A DNA stretch of 27,816 bases, taken from NCBI GenBank assembly GCA_002471845.1, contig DKQT01000035.1:1-27816 (forward strand), read 5' to 3'. Made by a program: the position numbers and the translations under genes. Of the stretch, positions 25,252 through 27,816 are shown in pieces. The notes under the pieces were generated by a model that saw only the letters and a program-made list of their open reading frames with translations, searched no databases and had not been told where the DNA came from. How positions within the stretch are numbered: the first letter of the stretch is position 1; every line of letters starts with the position of its first letter. Source of the stretch: Fidelibacterota bacterium UBA7301. GTDB taxonomy: Bacteria > Fidelibacterota > Marinisomatia > Marinisomatales > TCS55.

Positions 25252-25883
25252 ATTCATTCAAAACAGAACGGACAAAGGTTAAGCGAATCCCCGATCGGGG
25301 ACACTATGACAAAAAGACCATTTACCCCATTATTGATGAGGCACTTTACTGTCATGTGGGCATCAATCATAATGGCAACCCGGTAGTGATTCCCACCATC
25401 CATACGCGTCAAGATAATACACTTTATATTCATGGCTCCGCTGCCAGCCGATTGCTTAAATCAATTCCCGGAGAAAACAATATATGCGTCACGATTACAC
25501 TTTTGGATGGTATTGTTTTGGCTCGGGCCGCATTTCATCATTCTCTGAATTATCGGTCGGTGGTCATTTTTGGCAAGGGCGATATCGTAGACGACCCGCA
25601 GGAAAAATGGGATGCCTTAAAAATAGTGAGTGACCACCTCATCCCCGGCCGCTGGGAAGACGCCCGCCAGCCTAATCAAAAGGAATTGGATGCCACAACG
25701 GTTATATCCATTTCACTGGAAGAGGCATCGGCAAAAGTGCGTACCGGCCCCCCGGGAGATGAGGATGAAGATTATGCCCTCCCCATTTGGGCCGGTGTGC
25801 TGCCCTTGGCCCTCACGAAAGGAGAACTAGTACCCGACCCTGTTCTTTCGGAATCCATAGATATTCCCGATTATCTCCGTTGA
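25248..25883 (+). CDS. Pyridoxamine 5'-phosphate oxidase-fold flavoprotein
   Basis: This 211-residue protein matches the PNPOx-like split-barrel family, in which a small FMN-binding domain is found in nitroreductase-like and oxidase-like proteins. The characteristic opening is RIPDRGHYDKKTIYPIIDEALYCHVG, then PVVIPT, the strand YIHGSAASRLL, and TLLDGIVLARAAFHHSLNYRSVV. A C-terminal segment with GPPGDEDEDYALPIWAGVLPL is typical of the subgroup. The physiological substrate is unknown in this subgroup; cofactor could be FMN or F420-like. It diverges from polA across a 163-base AT-rich spacer that holds a possible leader ORF. Its TGA overlaps a TTG start of the rlmH fragment. Confidence 0.86.
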   Translation: MNSFKTERTKVKRIPDRGHYDKKTIYPIIDEALYCHVGINHNGNPVVIPTIHTRQDNTLYIHGSAASRLLKSIPGENNICVTITLLDGIVLARAAFHHSLNYRSVVIFGKGDIVDDPQEKWDALKIVSDHLIPGRWEDARQPNQKELDATTVISISLEEASAKVRTGPPGDEDEDYALPIWAGVLPLALTKGELVPDPVLSESIDIPDYLR

Positions 25884-26056
25884 AATTCAAGATCTTTTCT
25901 GTCGGCAAAATAAAGAATAAAAATCTCACCGCCTTGGTAAGGAATTTTGAAAAACGAATTTCTTATGATGCTAAACTGGAATTAATCGAAATAAAGGATT
26001 CTGATCCCGGGACAGAAAGGAATCGAATCTTGGCGCATCCCCTACGATTAATTTAA
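25880..26056 (+). pseudogene. rlmH: Truncated rlmH (23S rRNA pseudouridine methyltransferase), 5' part
   Basis: The 58-residue frame starts with TTG at 25880, overlapping the stop of the preceding gene (TTGA). It reads KFKIFSVGKIKNKNL, then NFEKRISYDAKLELIEIKDS, a clear match to the N-terminal third of RlmH, a SPOUT methyltransferase of about 155 residues that modifies helix 69 of 23S rRNA. Resemblance fades near residue 49 (about 26027). The frame then runs into the 3' end of the convergent TonB receptor gene, whose TTA stop supplies the TAA. The SAM-binding knot, which lies in the C-terminal half of RlmH, is absent, so it cannot be active. An intact copy elsewhere in the genome is possible. 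Confidence 0.72.
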
Positions 26057-27816
26057 AATGTATATGAAATATTGACGAATGAATTACGGGTGGCACCGGG
26101 CCAAAAGTAAGCATGATTACCGTCCGACATGTAGCCAAAAGTAGAATAAAGTTTATCAAACATATTGTTGATCTTTACCATGGCTTCCAGGCCGCCCCAT
26201 TGGTATTTGGCACCCAAATCCAAAAGACCGTAAGGGTCAATCATACCTGCCGGATCAGTATTGGCTTTATCCACGTACATATGCCCCACTCGTTTCCAGT
26301 GGGCGAATAGGAGCAGATTCTTACGGGGACGATAATTCACCGACAAATTGAAAAGAGTCGAAGGAATGTTGGGGATACTTTTTCCATCGGTGAAATAATT
26401 CATGATCAAAGCGCCATTGGCGGAAAGGCTCCAGCGGGGGTTAAAAGTAAAAGCGGCTTCCCATTCAAAGCCCATATGATCGGTGGAATCGGCAGAATAA
26501 TAATCGTATTCTCCCTCCTGCTCCACATCAATATTCTTAAGCTGTTCATTGAGATACTTGATTTGATACCCATTGAAACGTGCCCGGCCTTTACCAAAGG
26601 TAAAATCAATGCCGTATTCAAAATCGGTAATTACTTCTGCTGATGCCATAACAGGCTTGCTCCACACATCATCAGCGTTTATGATCTGGTTATCCGCCGG
26701 TTCTTTCTGGGCCTTGCCCCAATTCACAAATACGTGCATGGAATCCCCAAATTCCCAGATCATGCCTATGCGCGGATTGAAAAAATTCCAATCGGCTGAC
26801 AGCTTATGCCCCGCAGCATGGCCGATGGTTTCCTGGTCCAATGTCCAGTGATGGTTTTGACTTTGGAAGTCCGCCATAATAGTGAAGGGCTGTCCCGGCG
26901 GATGCCATATCAAATGGGCAAAACTGGTGATTGAATTCTTTTTCCCAACATAACGATAATACCGATACCATCCATCGCCAATTGTAGCGACTAAATTTGC
27001 ATCAGAAAATTGGGACACTTCACCATAGTGGTCCCCAGTATAGAACCGCCTTTCTCCACCGAGATCAACACGAAGTTCATCATTATTCCAAGTGAGTGTC
27101 GGGACAACACCATAATAATTATTATCGATCCATTTTCTCCGTAGCAGATCGGTATACATATTTTGTTCCTGGGCATCTATGTACTGGTTCTTCACATCCA
27201 AATTATAGGAATAAAAATCCCGGCCGGTCTTGAACGCTTCGTAATATCCTTTTCCCATAACAAGATAACTTACATTGCGAAAGAATAAATTTTCACGAAT
27301 TCGGGTCGTCGTATTTAGAGAATATATCTGCTGCAAAAAATCATCCGTATATGCTTTATACCCGGCACGGCGTTTGGTTCGATCTTTGATATCAGTCATA
27401 TAGACGCCGTCCCAAAGGAGTTGGGTATTCTCATATCCGATATGAGCTCGGAACTTATTGGTGAATTTTTGTCCACGGTGTTCTAATCCAAAGAACATTC
27501 CTTTTTGTTTTGAATTGTGATTTTCACGGTAACCATCAGATTCAATTTGGGAAGCACGAAGCGTCATACTCAGATCTTCACCCAAGTCCTTACCGGAACG
27601 ATATCGCACACTATACTTTTTCGTATTCCAATCTCCCGATCCAAAAGATGTTTTAAACTCACGCTTTTCGCTACCAATTTGAGTATTCACATTGATCGAT
27701 CCACCAAAGGCCGATGATCCATAAAGACTGTTACCGATTCCCCGCTGGATCTGCACATCCCTGGCATCGGCCAGAAGGCCGCCGTGATCAACCCAGTAAA
27801 CTTGATGGCTTTCATT
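26053..27816 (-). CDS. TonB-dependent outer-membrane receptor, C-terminal part
   Basis: The frame is open to the right edge of the window, so the N-terminus (signal, TonB box and start of the plug) is missing; about 587 residues are visible. The plug end reads ARDVQIQRGIGNSLYGSSAFGGSINVNTQIG, the hallmark of TonB receptors. The rest is a 22-strand-type barrel rich in Tyr, Trp and Asn, ending in NMFDKLYSTFGYMSDGNHAYFWPGATRNSFVNISYTF-like strands with a C-terminal phenylalanine. Such receptors import siderophores, cobalamin, glycans or peptides using TonB energy. No linked binding protein or SusD is visible to define the ligand. It converges with the truncated rlmH, sharing TTAA at the stops. 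Confidence 0.9.
   Translation of the reverse strand, partial: NESHQVYWVDHGGLLADARDVQIQRGIGNSLYGSSAFGGSINVNTQIGSEKREFKTSFGSGDWNTKKYSVRYRSGKDLGEDLSMTLRASQIESDGYRENHNSKQKGMFFGLEHRGQKFTNKFRAHIGYENTQLLWDGVYMTDIKDRTKRRAGYKAYTDDFLQQIYSLNTTTRIRENLFFRNVSYLVMGKGYYEAFKTGRDFYSYNLDVKNQYIDAQEQNMYTDLLRRKWIDNNYYGVVPTLTWNNDELRVDLGGERRFYTGDHYGEVSQFSDANLVATIGDGWYRYYRYVGKKNSITSFAHLIWHPPGQPFTIMADFQSQNHHWTLDQETIGHAAGHKLSADWNFFNPRIGMIWEFGDSMHVFVNWGKAQKEPADNQIINADDVWSKPVMASAEVITDFEYGIDFTFGKGRARFNGYQIKYLNEQLKNIDVEQEGEYDYYSADSTDHMGFEWEAAFTFNPRWSLSANGALIMNYFTDGKSIPNIPSTLFNLSVNYRPRKNLLLFAHWKRVGHMYVDKANTDPAGMIDPYGLLDLGAKYQWGGLEAMVKINNMFDKLYSTFGYMSDGNHAYFWPGATRNSFVNISYTF

Overview
The window looks like a chromosomal segment from an uncultured Gram-negative bacterium of the FCB type. 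My best guess is Candidatus Marinimicrobia (SAR406) or a close relative; this rests on overall protein character, not on a marker gene. Supporting signs are a TonB-dependent receptor, outer-membrane-type proteins, lipobox, Sec and Tat signal peptides, a very large BNR/VPS10-like secreted protein, a UMF1-family MFS transporter, and moderately AT-rich, densely packed genes with many ATGA/TAATG overlaps. I found no tRNA, rRNA, CRISPR array, phage gene or insertion sequence. No stretch longer than 300 bases lacks a gene.

Layout. (1) 1-4806, plus strand: three exported proteins in a row, namely the C-terminal end of a zinc metalloprotease (DUF4953 type), a 1056-residue Asp-box beta-propeller protein and a Tat-exported glycosylasparaginase. 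(2) 4803-8366, minus strand: pepA, an HD-domain hydrolase, rmuC and a small lipoprotein, each overlapping the next by 1-4 bases. (3) 8551-8916, plus strand: a lone cupin gene. (4) 8920-15148, minus strand: hotdog thioesterase, SH3-like secreted protein, a truncated coxE, a mocA-like nucleotidyltransferase, xdhC, a cysteine desulfurase and acs. The middle of this run is a maturation kit for a molybdenum hydroxylase, but no hydroxylase subunit is present here. (5) 15149-15319: an intergenic stretch with a strong structured element that reads as a terminator or small RNA on the minus strand. (6) 15320-25084, minus strand: polA, an ABC ATPase and its permease, a deoxyribosyltransferase-like protein, alr, a NamZ/DUF1343 protein, an outer-membrane-type protein and the MFS transporter, probably one long transcription unit. 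(7) 25248-26056, plus strand: a PNPOx-like flavin-fold gene preceded by a possible eight-codon leader ORF and followed by a truncated rlmH. (8) 26053-27816, minus strand: the C-terminal part of a TonB-dependent receptor that runs off the window.

How the genes fit together. Region 1 looks like extracellular or periplasmic protein and glycopeptide breakdown, and PepA in region 2 would complete peptide use inside the cell. In region 4, MocA, XdhC and a NifS/IscS-type desulfurase match the known steps of making, sulfurating and handing over the molybdenum cofactor. In region 6, alr and namZ both concern cell-wall building blocks.

The most unusual points are the coxE and rlmH fragments, each cut flush against a neighbouring gene; the altered P-E-H-G motif of the NamZ homologue; the off-consensus ABC ATPase; and the structured element at 15197-15263. 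I did not find a clearly new multi-gene system.
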